DNA of 37,024 bases from Natronococcus sp. A-GB1 (GTDB taxonomy: Archaea; Halobacteriota; Halobacteria; Halobacteriales; Natrialbaceae): NCBI RefSeq assembly GCF_029688845.1, contig NZ_JARUKW010000028.1:1-37024 (forward strand), given 5' to 3'. Each line of letters begins with the position of its first letter. The stretch's first letter is position 1. The translations under genes and the position numbers were made by a program. The notes under the pieces are model-generated. The model was not told where the DNA came from. It saw only the letters and a list, made by a program, of their open reading frames with translations, and did not search any database. Positions 6,905-14,363 of the stretch are shown piece after piece.

Positions 6905-8206
6905 ATGTCTTTTGATACCGCTAGCCACTGGTGGAAACGATACCGGTCGGTGGCGATCGTTTACCGAATCGGTGCGGCGTTCGTCCTCGGTTCGATCGCT
7001 GGCCTGACTATCGGTGAACCGGTGATGGTCCTCGAGCCACTCGGCGATCTGTTCGTTCGCCTGCTCAGCATGATCGTCGTTCCGATCATCATTTTCACAC
7101 TGCTCATGGGAATCAAAGAGCTGTCGCCGACCTCACTCGGCAAGATCGGCGGCCAGGTGGTCGCGATCTACGCGGTCTCCTCGATGATCGCGGTGACGAT
7201 CGGCCTGGCTGTCGCGAACCTCATCGAACCCGGAACGGGAATGACGTTGACGGATGCCGACTTCGAGGCCGACGAAGCCCCCAGCTTCATGGACGTCTTT
7301 CTCGGGATCGTCCCGGAGAACCCGATCGAAGCGATGGCGACGGGCGATATCCTGGCGACGATCTTCTTCGTCATCGTCTTCGGACTCGCACTCGTGCTTC
7401 TCCGGGAAAGCACCGACGACGAAAGCGTTCGAGACGGCGTCGAAACCGTGTTCAACGTGGCCGAAGCAGGATCGAAGGCGCTGTTCAAGGTCGTCTGGGG
7501 AATCATGGAGTACGGTGTGATCGGTATCTTTGCGCTCATGGCCGTCGCGTTCGCGGAGGCCGGAATCGAAGTGTTCAGCACCTTCGCGATGCTCGCACTG
7601 ACGTTGATCCTCGCCGTCACGATCCATATCGCAGTCGTCTATCTCGGCGTCATGATCCTGCTTCTGACCCAGCAGTCGCCGATCGCGTTCCTCGCCGGCA
7701 TCAAGGACGCGTTGTTGACGGCAGTGAGTATCAGCTCCTCGAGCGCGACACTGCCGGTCTCGATGTCAAACGCCGATGACAATCTCCACCTCAACGAGGG
7801 CGTTTACAGCTTCTCGCTTCCGCTCGGCGCGACGATCAACATGGACGGGACTGGGATGTATCTGGGGATCGTCGCGATCTTCGCAGCGAATATCGTCGGC
7901 GCCTCGTTGACGCTCGTCGAGCAGGTCACCGTCGTCGCCATCGCGGTGCTTGCAGGGATCGGCACGGCGGGTGTGCCGAGCGCCGGATTGATCCTGATGA
8001 CGCTCGTCCTCACGCAGGTCGGCCTCCCGGTTGCCGTGGTCGGGTTTATCGCCGGAATCGATCCCCTGCTCGATCGAATACGGACGATGACCAACGTCAC
8101 TGGTGATCTCGCTGTGGCGACGCTCGTCGGGTACTGGAACGGGGGCGTCGACTTCACGAGCGGGTCTTGGAGCGGAGAAACCGACCTGCTTCCGGGCGCT
8201 GACTGA
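6905..8206 (+). CDS. DAACS-family Na+/H+:dicarboxylate or glutamate symporter (GltP/DctA type)
   Basis: This 433-residue membrane protein carries the fold markers of the dicarboxylate/amino acid:cation symporter family: the serine-rich hairpin SSSSATLP (277-284), the cation/substrate motif NMDGTGMY (312-319), and a second hairpin around AGIGTAGVPSAG. A closing DPLLDRIRTMTNVTGD contains the substrate-binding Asp, Arg and Asn. It imports glutamate/aspartate or C4-dicarboxylates using Na+ or H+; the ligand cannot be told apart here. I chose the ATG at 6905 because AGGTGAG precedes it and it fits the family start; the upstream frame to 6782 is unlike any transporter. It is a single gene, divergent from the short UspA gene. 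Confidence 0.9.
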   Translation: MSFDTASHWWKRYRSVAIVYRIGAAFVLGSIAGLTIGEPVMVLEPLGDLFVRLLSMIVVPIIIFTLLMGIKELSPTSLGKIGGQVVAIYAVSSMIAVTIGLAVANLIEPGTGMTLTDADFEADEAPSFMDVFLGIVPENPIEAMATGDILATIFFVIVFGLALVLLRESTDDESVRDGVETVFNVAEAGSKALFKVVWGIMEYGVIGIFALMAVAFAEAGIEVFSTFAMLALTLILAVTIHIAVVYLGVMILLLTQQSPIAFLAGIKDALLTAVSISSSSATLPVSMSNADDNLHLNEGVYSFSLPLGATINMDGTGMYLGIVAIFAANIVGASLTLVEQVTVVAIAVLAGIGTAGVPSAGLILMTLVLTQVGLPVAVVGFIAGIDPLLDRIRTMTNVTGDLAVATLVGYWNGGVDFTSGSWSGETDLLPGAD

Positions 8207-8382
8207 GCGGCGACACGGGCCAACGGCGCTACAACGAAACGGGAGCTCTCGACCCAAGCGAAAGTACGGTCCACTCTACGCTCACGACGGTGATGGAGAA
8301 CGCACTCGAGCGGACGGATGCACTCACGGCCGTTCGGCGGTTCTCCGGTGACTCTACTCGCTCCGTTCGATCGCGACGGACG

Positions 8383-8763
8383 CTATAGAAACATGAACCG
8401 CACCCGCCGCACGCCGTCGAAATCCTTCAACCGGTAGACGAGTCGCCTGACTCGCTCGGCCTCGCCCTCGACGAACACCGTCTCGAGACACCAGTCGCCC
8501 TGGTGGGCGTGGCTGGTCGAGACGATTGCGTCCTGGTAGTCGTGCTGGACGTCGTGGAGCCGCTCGATAACGCTTTCGTGTTCGTAGTCGAAGACGACGA
8601 CCCCGGTTACGGACCCCGTCGTCGTCTCGAGGGTCCGGTGGCGCTCGACGTACTCGGCCATCGCCTCGCGAACGGCCCGCGAGCGTGAGTCGATCCCCTC
8701 GGCCCGCCAGGTCGCGTCGAACTCCTCGAGGATCTCGTCGGGAACGGCGAGACTGGTGCGCAT
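8383..8763 (-). CDS. nikR: NikR-like nickel-responsive ribbon-helix-helix repressor
   Basis: This 126-residue protein begins MRTSLAVPDEILEEFD, a ribbon-helix-helix start, and has the SRSRAVREAMAEYVE helix pair. The C-terminal ACT-like domain keeps the nickel-site pattern: H74, H85, H87 and C92 in STSHAHQGDWCLE correspond to His76/His87/His89/Cys95 of E. coli NikR, with the last loop one residue shorter. It would dimerise and tetramerise and bind an inverted repeat upstream of nickel uptake genes when Ni is high. No nickel transporter or urease/hydrogenase genes are adjacent; the nearest metal genes are cbtBA 11 kb away. The ATG at 8763 is the family start, and it is divergent from the SHOCT gene. 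A different divalent metal is possible. Confidence 0.85.
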   Translation of the reverse strand: MRTSLAVPDEILEEFDATWRAEGIDSRSRAVREAMAEYVERHRTLETTTGSVTGVVVFDYEHESVIERLHDVQHDYQDAIVSTSHAHQGDWCLETVFVEGEAERVRRLVYRLKDFDGVRRVRFMFL

Positions 8764-8861
8764 GGTCGCTCCACGGTCGCCGGCTCCATTACCGCTTCTC
8801 TTCGAGGCGACCGCCTCGACCGTCTCGTGCTCGGCCGATCCGCCGCCGTCTCCCCCTACAG

Positions 8862-8867
8862 TTATTT
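8862..8867 (+). promoter_or_regulatory. TATA-like element of the SHOCT-domain gene
   Basis: TTATTT lies 23-28 nt before the ATG at 8890, in the divergent region shared with the NikR-like gene. This fits a leaderless transcript and decides the start. Confidence 0.5.
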
Positions 8868-8889
8868 CCGTCACCGACCTAGTTCGGGT

Positions 8890-9255
8890 ATGGGCAGCGA
8901 CGGCGGCTACAGTCTCACCGAGATCTTCGCCATCAAGTTCGTGCTGGCCGATATCGTTATCATCGCCGCCCTGCTGTTCGCCGGGCCGATCTACGCCGTC
9001 GCGATCACGGTTCTGTTGGTCATCAGCGTCTTTCTCGTCTGGTATCTCACCGAACGGGTTGGAAGCGACGACGCCGAGTCCGACCCCGTCCGCGAACCGG
9101 TCGACCCCGTCACCGAGCTACAGAACCGCTACGCAGCCGGCGAGCTCTCGGAGGCGGAGTTCGAGACGAAACTCGAGCAGCTGCTCGACTCGAACGAGCG
9201 GGCCGAGCGGGCGGGTGTCGAAACCAGGGAACTCTCCCTCGAGCGTGAGCGGTAG
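8890..9255 (+). CDS. Small membrane protein with C-terminal SHOCT domain
   Basis: This 121-residue protein has two closely spaced hydrophobic helices at ~18-58 (VLADIVIIAALLFAGPIYAV and TVLLVISVFLVWYL) and an acidic linker. A C-terminal SHOCT motif follows at ~77-108 (TELQNRYAAGELSEAEFE). SHOCT is a short oligomerisation-type domain found at the end of many prokaryotic membrane proteins; the protein's role is unknown. The ATG at 8890 has a TATA-like element at leaderless distance. It is divergent from the NikR-like gene and could share its regulatory region. Confidence 0.8.
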   Translation: MGSDGGYSLTEIFAIKFVLADIVIIAALLFAGPIYAVAITVLLVISVFLVWYLTERVGSDDAESDPVREPVDPVTELQNRYAAGELSEAEFETKLEQLLDSNERAERAGVETRELSLERER

Positions 9256-9399
9256 GGAGCCAGATTTAGGGTGGTCCGACGGCACTGTTCCAGACGAGAT
9301 GGACGCCGCCGAGGACACGAATCGAATCGAGCGACGGTGCCCTCGAGTCCGACGGTCGAACCCTCGCACACCGGAGTATACCGCGGAGGTGGGGATCGC

Positions 9400-10590
9400 G
9401 TGACCGACATCTCGATCGCCGACGCTGTCGATGTCTATCTCGAGCGGAAGGCGCTCGGGAATCCGGACGGCTCCGGGGCGGGAACCTACGCCGCGAACGC
9501 CGAGTCCGTCCTTCGACGGTGGGTCGACTGGCTCGTCGCCGAACACGACCTTCAGTCGATCTCGGCGCTCGGAACCGACCAGATGCGGGCCTATGCCGAT
9601 GTGCTCCGGGCCCGAACCGACGAAGGCAGCTACGCGGCCTCGACGGCTCGAACCTACTACGCGGTCGTTCGGGCCTTCCTCTCGTGGTGCGTTCGGAGCG
9701 GGCTCCGCGACTCGAACCCCGCCGCGGCCGAGGACGTCACGGCCGCGCTGCCGCCGACCGTCGACGGCGACGCCGGCTCCAAACCGGGCTGGACCGCCGA
9801 CCGACGCCACGTCCTCGAGCGCCACGTCCGCGAGCGCGCGATCGCCGCGACGAGCGAGGACCGCGACCGCGAAACTCGTCGCGACCGCCTACGGGAGTAC
9901 GCCCTGATCGCGCTCTTTCTCTACTCGGACGTGCGGGGTAGCGAGCTGTTCCGGGTCCCCCGGGACGACCGACGAACGGGTGCGATCTGGGACGACGTCG
10001 ACTTCTACACCGGGACGATCCGCGTCCTCGGTCGCTCCCAGCGCCTCGAGGAGGTGGTGCTGCCGGCCGCGGTTCGAACCCCGCTACGGCGGTACCGAGT
10101 CGCGCTCGATCCGCCGTCGAACGACTGGCCGCTGTTCCCGACGCGTCACGCTCCCTCGATCGCCCGCCGAGTCCGGGAGGTGCTCCGGGAACGGGGCCAC
10201 GACGAGGCGGCGATCGACACTCTGCTCGCGGACGCGACGGCGACGGAACTGGCCCGCGATCGATCGATCGCTCCGCCGGCGATCACTACCGAGGGTGCCC
10301 GATCGGTGCTCAAACGACTGTGTCGGGAAGCGGGACTCAAGGTCGACGGCGACTCCCTGACGCCGCGGGGTGCCAGGGACGACAGTCTGGACGACGGCCG
10401 ATACCGCCGCGAGGCGTCGTCCTCGAGTCCGGCCCTGCGGGCTTCGGTCATGGAACGGTCGATCGTGGTGTCGGCGTCTCGGGAGGGGCCCGGATCGATT
10501 ATCGATCTCCCAGCTCGGGTCGTCCGCAGCGAGGAACGTAACGCGGACGGCGAACCCGGACCCGGCTCCGAAGGCGATCCGAAGCCGTAA
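9400..10590 (+). CDS. Tyrosine-recombinase/integrase-family protein with degenerate active site
   Basis: This 396-residue protein has an N-terminal SAM-like DNA-binding domain (~3-110) and a catalytic-fold domain (~130-350) of the haloarchaeal integrase type. The first catalytic Arg is present (R179 in YSDVRGSELFRVP). The beta-hairpin Lys is Arg (GRSQ 211-214), and the His of the HxxR box is Arg (TPRGAR 321-326, keeping the Arg). The LRH motif is LRASV (346-350), and no Tyr nucleophile follows; that region reads MERSIVV. The frame stays open with high GC at third positions, so it looks maintained rather than freshly broken. It probably binds DNA without strand exchange. The GTG at 9400 is chosen because GGAGGTG lies 8-9 nt upstream. 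There is no adjacent tRNA, att repeat or phage gene. Confidence 0.8.
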   Translation: MTDISIADAVDVYLERKALGNPDGSGAGTYAANAESVLRRWVDWLVAEHDLQSISALGTDQMRAYADVLRARTDEGSYAASTARTYYAVVRAFLSWCVRSGLRDSNPAAAEDVTAALPPTVDGDAGSKPGWTADRRHVLERHVRERAIAATSEDRDRETRRDRLREYALIALFLYSDVRGSELFRVPRDDRRTGAIWDDVDFYTGTIRVLGRSQRLEEVVLPAAVRTPLRRYRVALDPPSNDWPLFPTRHAPSIARRVREVLRERGHDEAAIDTLLADATATELARDRSIAPPAITTEGARSVLKRLCREAGLKVDGDSLTPRGARDDSLDDGRYRREASSSSPALRASVMERSIVVSASREGPGSIIDLPARVVRSEERNADGEPGPGSEGDPKP

Positions 10591-10961
10591 CGCGTCGCTG
10601 TTCTCGGGTCGCCGTCCGTCGCTGCCACACTCCCGCTACTCGAGCGACCGAACCTGTTGTCCGAACGGCGTCGCCGGTGACGACGCGGACTCCTGGATCC
10701 AGTCTTCCCGTAACACCGTCTCGACCAGTTCGAGCCGATTTCGGATGGCGAGCGAGCGGAGCGTTCGGGCCCGCGATCTTTGCACTCGAGCGGTCACCGG
10801 TCAGCGCTACGATCACCAGTCACGACCGAAGCCGTGGCTTCCGCCTCGAATACGCGTGAGCGCGATCGACACAGCGTCGAGAAGTCGCCGAAGGCGACGG
10901 GTCGACCCGGAGAGTTCACTGAACGAAAGACGGTGAGAATGAAATCGGCAGTCCGGCGTCG
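10591..10961. other. Intergenic region between integrase-like gene and Mrp operon
   Basis: These 371 bp contain no standard-length gene. One short coding-like frame on the minus strand (10636-10797) is listed separately. I see no hairpin with a T-tract that would clearly terminate the Mrp operon, and no att-like repeat. Confidence 0.5.
10636..10797 (-). CDS. Possible small protein (53 codons) or C-terminal gene fragment
   Basis: A GTG-started frame of 53 codons encodes a basic stretch (VQRSRARTLRSLAIRNRLEL) followed by VETVLREDWIQESA and a polar tail ending VRSLE. The alternation of hydrophobic and charged residues and the use of G/C third positions look coding, and the N-terminal half could be the last helices of a helix-turn-helix protein. 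There is no ribosome-binding site and the start is weak, so it may equally be the end of a lost larger gene. It lies 165 bp beyond the Mrp operon on the same strand. No family is recognised. Confidence 0.35.
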   Translation of the reverse strand: MTARVQRSRARTLRSLAIRNRLELVETVLREDWIQESASSPATPFGQQVRSLE

Positions 10962-12437
10962 TTAGGCGACCAGTCGCTCGACGGACGTGCTGATCGCGTC
11001 CTGGATCTCCGCGGAGGCGAACCCGAGGGTCAGACCGAGCGCGGCTCCGATGACGATGGCGATCAACATCCCCTTGGTGATCGCGGCCGGATCCACGTCC
11101 TTCCCGTCGAAGGGGTGGAAGTAGATCCGGTTGATGAAGGGCAGGATGTACCCCGCAGAGAGCAGCGTGCTGCCGAGGACGAGCAGGGAGACGATCCACA
11201 TCCCCTCCTCGAAGGCCCCCAGCGCGATGTACCACTTGCCGGCGAACCCGACCGTCGGTGGCAGACCGATCATCGCGATCCCGAGCACGGCGAAGGCCCC
11301 GGCCATGACCGGTGCGCGCTTCGCGACGCCGGCGTACTCCTCGAGCGTGCGAATGCCGCCGAAGCGGAGCGCGAACATCCCGGCTAGTACGAACAGCGAG
11401 GCCTTGACGATGCCGTGGCCGAAGATCTGCAGGATGGACCCGAAGACCGCAGTGTCGTTCGCGATCGCGATGCCGACGAAGATGAGTCCGAACTGCGAGA
11501 CCGTCGAGTAGGCCAGTACGAGCTTGATGTGGTCCTGCAGGAGCGCAAAGAAGCTCCCGGCGAAGAGGCTAAAGAGCGCCGCGACCAGCAGCATGTTGCT
11601 GATCGCCGGGTTGGCTGTCAGGAAGTCGAGCGTGTAGACGGTAAAGAGCACGCGGACGAAGGCGTACATCGCGACGGCGGGCACGAGCGCCGAGATGACG
11701 GCGCTGATCCCGTCCGGCGCGGAGGCGTGGGCGTCCGCCAGCCAGGTGTGGACCGGGAACAGCGCGATCTTGATCGCGAGTCCAACTGCGATCAGGATGA
11801 ACGCGGCGACCACCACGGGGTCGGTGTAGCCGACGTCGGCCAGCAGCTCCGGCAGCAGTCGCATGGTCAGCGTCCCGGTCGAGGCGAGTATCAGCGCGAC
11901 GCCGAGCAGGTAGAAGCCGGCACCGACGGTGCCGACCAGCAGGTACTTGAACGCCGCGTAGGTCGACCACCGGTACTTGGAGGACGAAACCAGGGCGTAC
12001 GAGGAGATTGCCATGATCTCGAGGAAGACGTACATGTTGAACAGGTCGCCGGTGAGCAGGATGCCGAGCATTCCGCCGACCAGCAGGAGGAAGCCGGCGT
12101 AGAAGGCGTTCCCCCGCGGGCCGTCTACGCGCGTATAGATCAACACGCCGAGACAGACCAGCAACACGAGCAGCATGACGATGACCGAGAACTCGTCGGC
12201 AAACAGCTCGATTCCGACTGGGACCTCGACGCCGCCGAGTTCGTGGCTCAGCTGTCGATCGTCGGTTTGCGTGAGCATCCACGCGAGCGCGGCCGCCATC
12301 GCGAGCGTCGCGGTGACGATCGCGCTTGCGAACGCCCAGCCAACGTTCTTCCATCGGACGGTCGCAGCGATCGGCACCGAGGCCGTGATCAGCGGCAGGA
12401 GGACGATGATGGCCAGCAGCCAGCTGTACTCCTCCAT
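10962..12437 (-). CDS. mnhD: Mrp/Mnh antiporter subunit D paralogue (NuoL/M-type), third copy
   Basis: This 491-residue membrane protein has about 14 hydrophobic helices and is the usual MrpD size. Antiporter-type proton-channel markers are present: the Glu helix in NMYVFLEIMAISSYALVS, the Lys/His helix in LAIKIALFPVHTWLADAHAS, and the discontinuous-helix motif near FGHGIVKASLFVLAGM. YAGVAKRAPVMAGAF and GLPPTVGFAGKWYIALG complete the pattern. It is the last gene of the operon. The ATG at 12437 is preceded by GGAGGTGAGC, which lies inside the 30-codon micro-ORF just upstream, so translation of the two may be coupled. In the Mrp complex such subunits carry Na+/H+ exchange across the cytoplasmic membrane. 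Confidence 0.9.
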   Translation of the reverse strand: MEEYSWLLAIIVLLPLITASVPIAATVRWKNVGWAFASAIVTATLAMAAALAWMLTQTDDRQLSHELGGVEVPVGIELFADEFSVIVMLLVLLVCLGVLIYTRVDGPRGNAFYAGFLLLVGGMLGILLTGDLFNMYVFLEIMAISSYALVSSSKYRWSTYAAFKYLLVGTVGAGFYLLGVALILASTGTLTMRLLPELLADVGYTDPVVVAAFILIAVGLAIKIALFPVHTWLADAHASAPDGISAVISALVPAVAMYAFVRVLFTVYTLDFLTANPAISNMLLVAALFSLFAGSFFALLQDHIKLVLAYSTVSQFGLIFVGIAIANDTAVFGSILQIFGHGIVKASLFVLAGMFALRFGGIRTLEEYAGVAKRAPVMAGAFAVLGIAMIGLPPTVGFAGKWYIALGAFEEGMWIVSLLVLGSTLLSAGYILPFINRIYFHPFDGKDVDPAAITKGMLIAIVIGAALGLTLGFASAEIQDAISTSVERLVA

Positions 12438-12438
12438 A

Positions 12439-12531
12439 CTAGCTCACCTCCATCGAGTCGCCATCGTGTCCACAGCCGTGTTCGCTATCCGGTCCAGTCG
12501 TCTCCGTCGTCTCCGTTAGGTTCCCCGTCAT
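12439..12531 (-). CDS. 30-codon micro-ORF inside the Mrp operon
   Basis: The gap between two large subunits is filled exactly by ATG...TAG. It starts 2 nt after the stop of the upstream gene and ends 1 nt before the ATG of the downstream gene. The peptide (starting MTGNLTETTETTG, then SEHGCGHDGDSMEVS) is acidic and soluble, with a Cys/His cluster H-G-C-G-H. Its 3' end contains the GGAGGTGAGC ribosome-binding site of the next gene. It could be a real small accessory peptide, a translational coupling device, or a gap that happens to be open. The exact fit and the absence of any other reason for a ~95-nt gap in an otherwise overlapping operon favour one of the first two. Confidence 0.4.
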   Translation of the reverse strand: MTGNLTETTETTGPDSEHGCGHDGDSMEVS

Positions 12532-12533
12532 TG

Positions 12534-14363
12534 TTAGATGAAGAGTGCGACAGCGAGTGCGAGTGTGAGCACGCCTGCGGCCACGTAAACCGTCAGGCCG
12601 ACCCCGAGTTTGGCGCCGGTCTTCCCGGGCGTGTCCTCGTACCGGCGGTCGTAGGCGTCTCGCCAGCGGTCAGGAATCGTTCCTCGAATGGCCGTGTTCG
12701 GGTCGTGGACGGCGCCGACGAGCCGCCAGCCGGTGCCGACGACCAGGTCGTCGACCCGGTTGTAGATCGCGCCGATGCCACCCGACAGTCCGCGCGTGCC
12801 GTAGAACGTCGCCGGATCGTAGATCTGGTCGACGTCGAACCCGCCGTGAAGCCGGTCCATGATCGGCTTGCCGAGGACGAAGATCGCGATCCCCCCGGCG
12901 GCGAGATAGCTGGCTTTGAACAGATGGGCGGACGAGTAGGGGTTGAGATCGAGCTCGCCGGACATCGGCAGGTACGGAACCAGTGCCTGATAGTAGACGC
13001 CGAAGACGATACAGGCGGCGGCGACGGCACCGGAGACGACCGCGTGACCGAGGTTCGCGTCGGTCGTCTCGATCGGGTCGCCGTCCAGGAAGGCGTAGTA
13101 GCCGAACTTGATGAACGACGCGAACGTGCCCATGCTGCCGATCACGATCATCCAGAACAGGACGTCGATCGAGAAGTCACCGAAGATGACGAGGTCGGAC
13201 GCGAAGTCGTAGTCGGCGGCGTCCATCACCATTCCCTTGCTGATGAAGCCGTTGAAGCCGGGGACGCCGCTAATCGACATCGCGCCGATGAGGAAGACGA
13301 CCAGCGCGATCGGAGCGGAGGTACCGACTGCTCCGAAGTTGTCGAGTCGGTTCTCCTTCAGCTGGAGGATCAGGATGCCGGCGGCCATGAACAGCAGCCC
13401 CTTGTAGAGGATGTGGTTGAACAGGTGGGCGAACGCGCCGGCGATCCCGAGCGCGGAGCCGACACCGATGCCAGCGAGCATGATCCCGACCTGGGACTGG
13501 ATGTGGTAGGACAGCAGCCGTCGCATGTCCTTCTGTGCCAGCGCGAAGCTCGCCCCGTAGATCGCCATCCCGGCACCGACGAACGCGAGCACGACGCTCC
13601 CGTCGGGGAACGCACGGTAGGCGGCGTAGACGGCGGTCTTCGTGGTGTAGCAGGCGAGGAAGACCGACGTGGCGACGTGGGGCTGTGGGTAGGTGTCGGG
13701 CAGCCAGCTGTGGAGCCCGATCATCGCCGTGTTGACGCCGATCCCGACGCCGGCGAGGACAGCGGCCAGCGAAACCGTGCTCCCGGCGACCTCGATCGGA
13801 ACGCCACCGATCCCCGTCCCGTCGAAGTGGAGGGCGGTCGGGCTCGGATCGACTGCGAACAGGTAGAGCACGACCCCGGCCAGCAGGAGGCTTCCGCCGA
13901 TACCGTGTGCGAGCGCGTAGCGATAGCCCGCCCGCACCGCGGTCCCGCCGGAGAGCCAGACGAAGACGGTGCTCGTGATGGCCATCACTTCCCAGCCGAC
14001 GACCAGACCGAGCCAGTCGCCAACTGTGACTGTCCAGATCGACGGTGCGACGTAGGCCAGTCCCCACAGGAGGTGGCGGTTGTCGGTGTCGGCGAAGTAT
14101 GCCCATGCGACCGCGGCAGCGCCGAATCCGCCGAAGATGATCACCATCAGCCTCGAGAAGTCGTCGACTGCCACGACGATTATCTCGAGACCCATGAAGG
14201 TGTACGTCGGACCCACACCATCGGGGACGAGCAGCGCCCAGGCGACGACGGCCAGCAACGAGGCGACGCTGACGCCGTGGGCGATTCGCCGAGAGGCGAA
14301 CGGTACGATCAGGGCTGCAACGGCGACGATCAGCGCCGGTGGAATCGAGAGTAGTTCGTTCAT
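12534..14363 (-). CDS. Mrp/Mnh antiporter large subunit (NuoL/M-type), second copy
   Basis: This 609-residue protein is the longest antiporter-type subunit here. It has about 14-15 hydrophobic segments plus a long C-terminal tail (~470-580) that is mostly soluble (VDQIYDPATFYGTRG, then DPNTAIRGTIPDRWRDAYDR) before a final helix. Proton-channel residues are seen in DWLGLVVGWEVMAITST (Glu) and IGLHSWLPDTYPQPHVA, followed by TTKTAVYAAY (Lys), with AHLFNHILYKGLLFMAAG later. Length and tail recall NuoL/MrpA-N more than classic MrpD, so it may stand in for the N-terminal MrpA half that this operon lacks as a separate large gene. Its ATG overlaps the stop of the preceding subunit by 1 nt (TAATG). 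Confidence 0.87.
   Translation of the reverse strand: MNELLSIPPALIVAVAALIVPFASRRIAHGVSVASLLAVVAWALLVPDGVGPTYTFMGLEIIVVAVDDFSRLMVIIFGGFGAAAVAWAYFADTDNRHLLWGLAYVAPSIWTVTVGDWLGLVVGWEVMAITSTVFVWLSGGTAVRAGYRYALAHGIGGSLLLAGVVLYLFAVDPSPTALHFDGTGIGGVPIEVAGSTVSLAAVLAGVGIGVNTAMIGLHSWLPDTYPQPHVATSVFLACYTTKTAVYAAYRAFPDGSVVLAFVGAGMAIYGASFALAQKDMRRLLSYHIQSQVGIMLAGIGVGSALGIAGAFAHLFNHILYKGLLFMAAGILILQLKENRLDNFGAVGTSAPIALVVFLIGAMSISGVPGFNGFISKGMVMDAADYDFASDLVIFGDFSIDVLFWMIVIGSMGTFASFIKFGYYAFLDGDPIETTDANLGHAVVSGAVAAACIVFGVYYQALVPYLPMSGELDLNPYSSAHLFKASYLAAGGIAIFVLGKPIMDRLHGGFDVDQIYDPATFYGTRGLSGGIGAIYNRVDDLVVGTGWRLVGAVHDPNTAIRGTIPDRWRDAYDRRYEDTPGKTGAKLGVGLTVYVAAGVLTLALAVALFI

Noticed and set aside
10070-10092. 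GGTTCGAACCCC, which looks like a tRNA T-loop
   Set aside because: It is inside the integrase-like coding frame, with no acceptor stem, D-arm or anticodon arm that folds around it.
11415-14354. Very long plus-strand open frame (979 codons) opposite the Mrp subunits
   Set aside because: It is the antisense shadow of two conserved membrane-protein genes. Its product is an Asp/Arg/Glu/His/Gln-rich low-complexity string with no family resemblance, as expected in GC-rich DNA.
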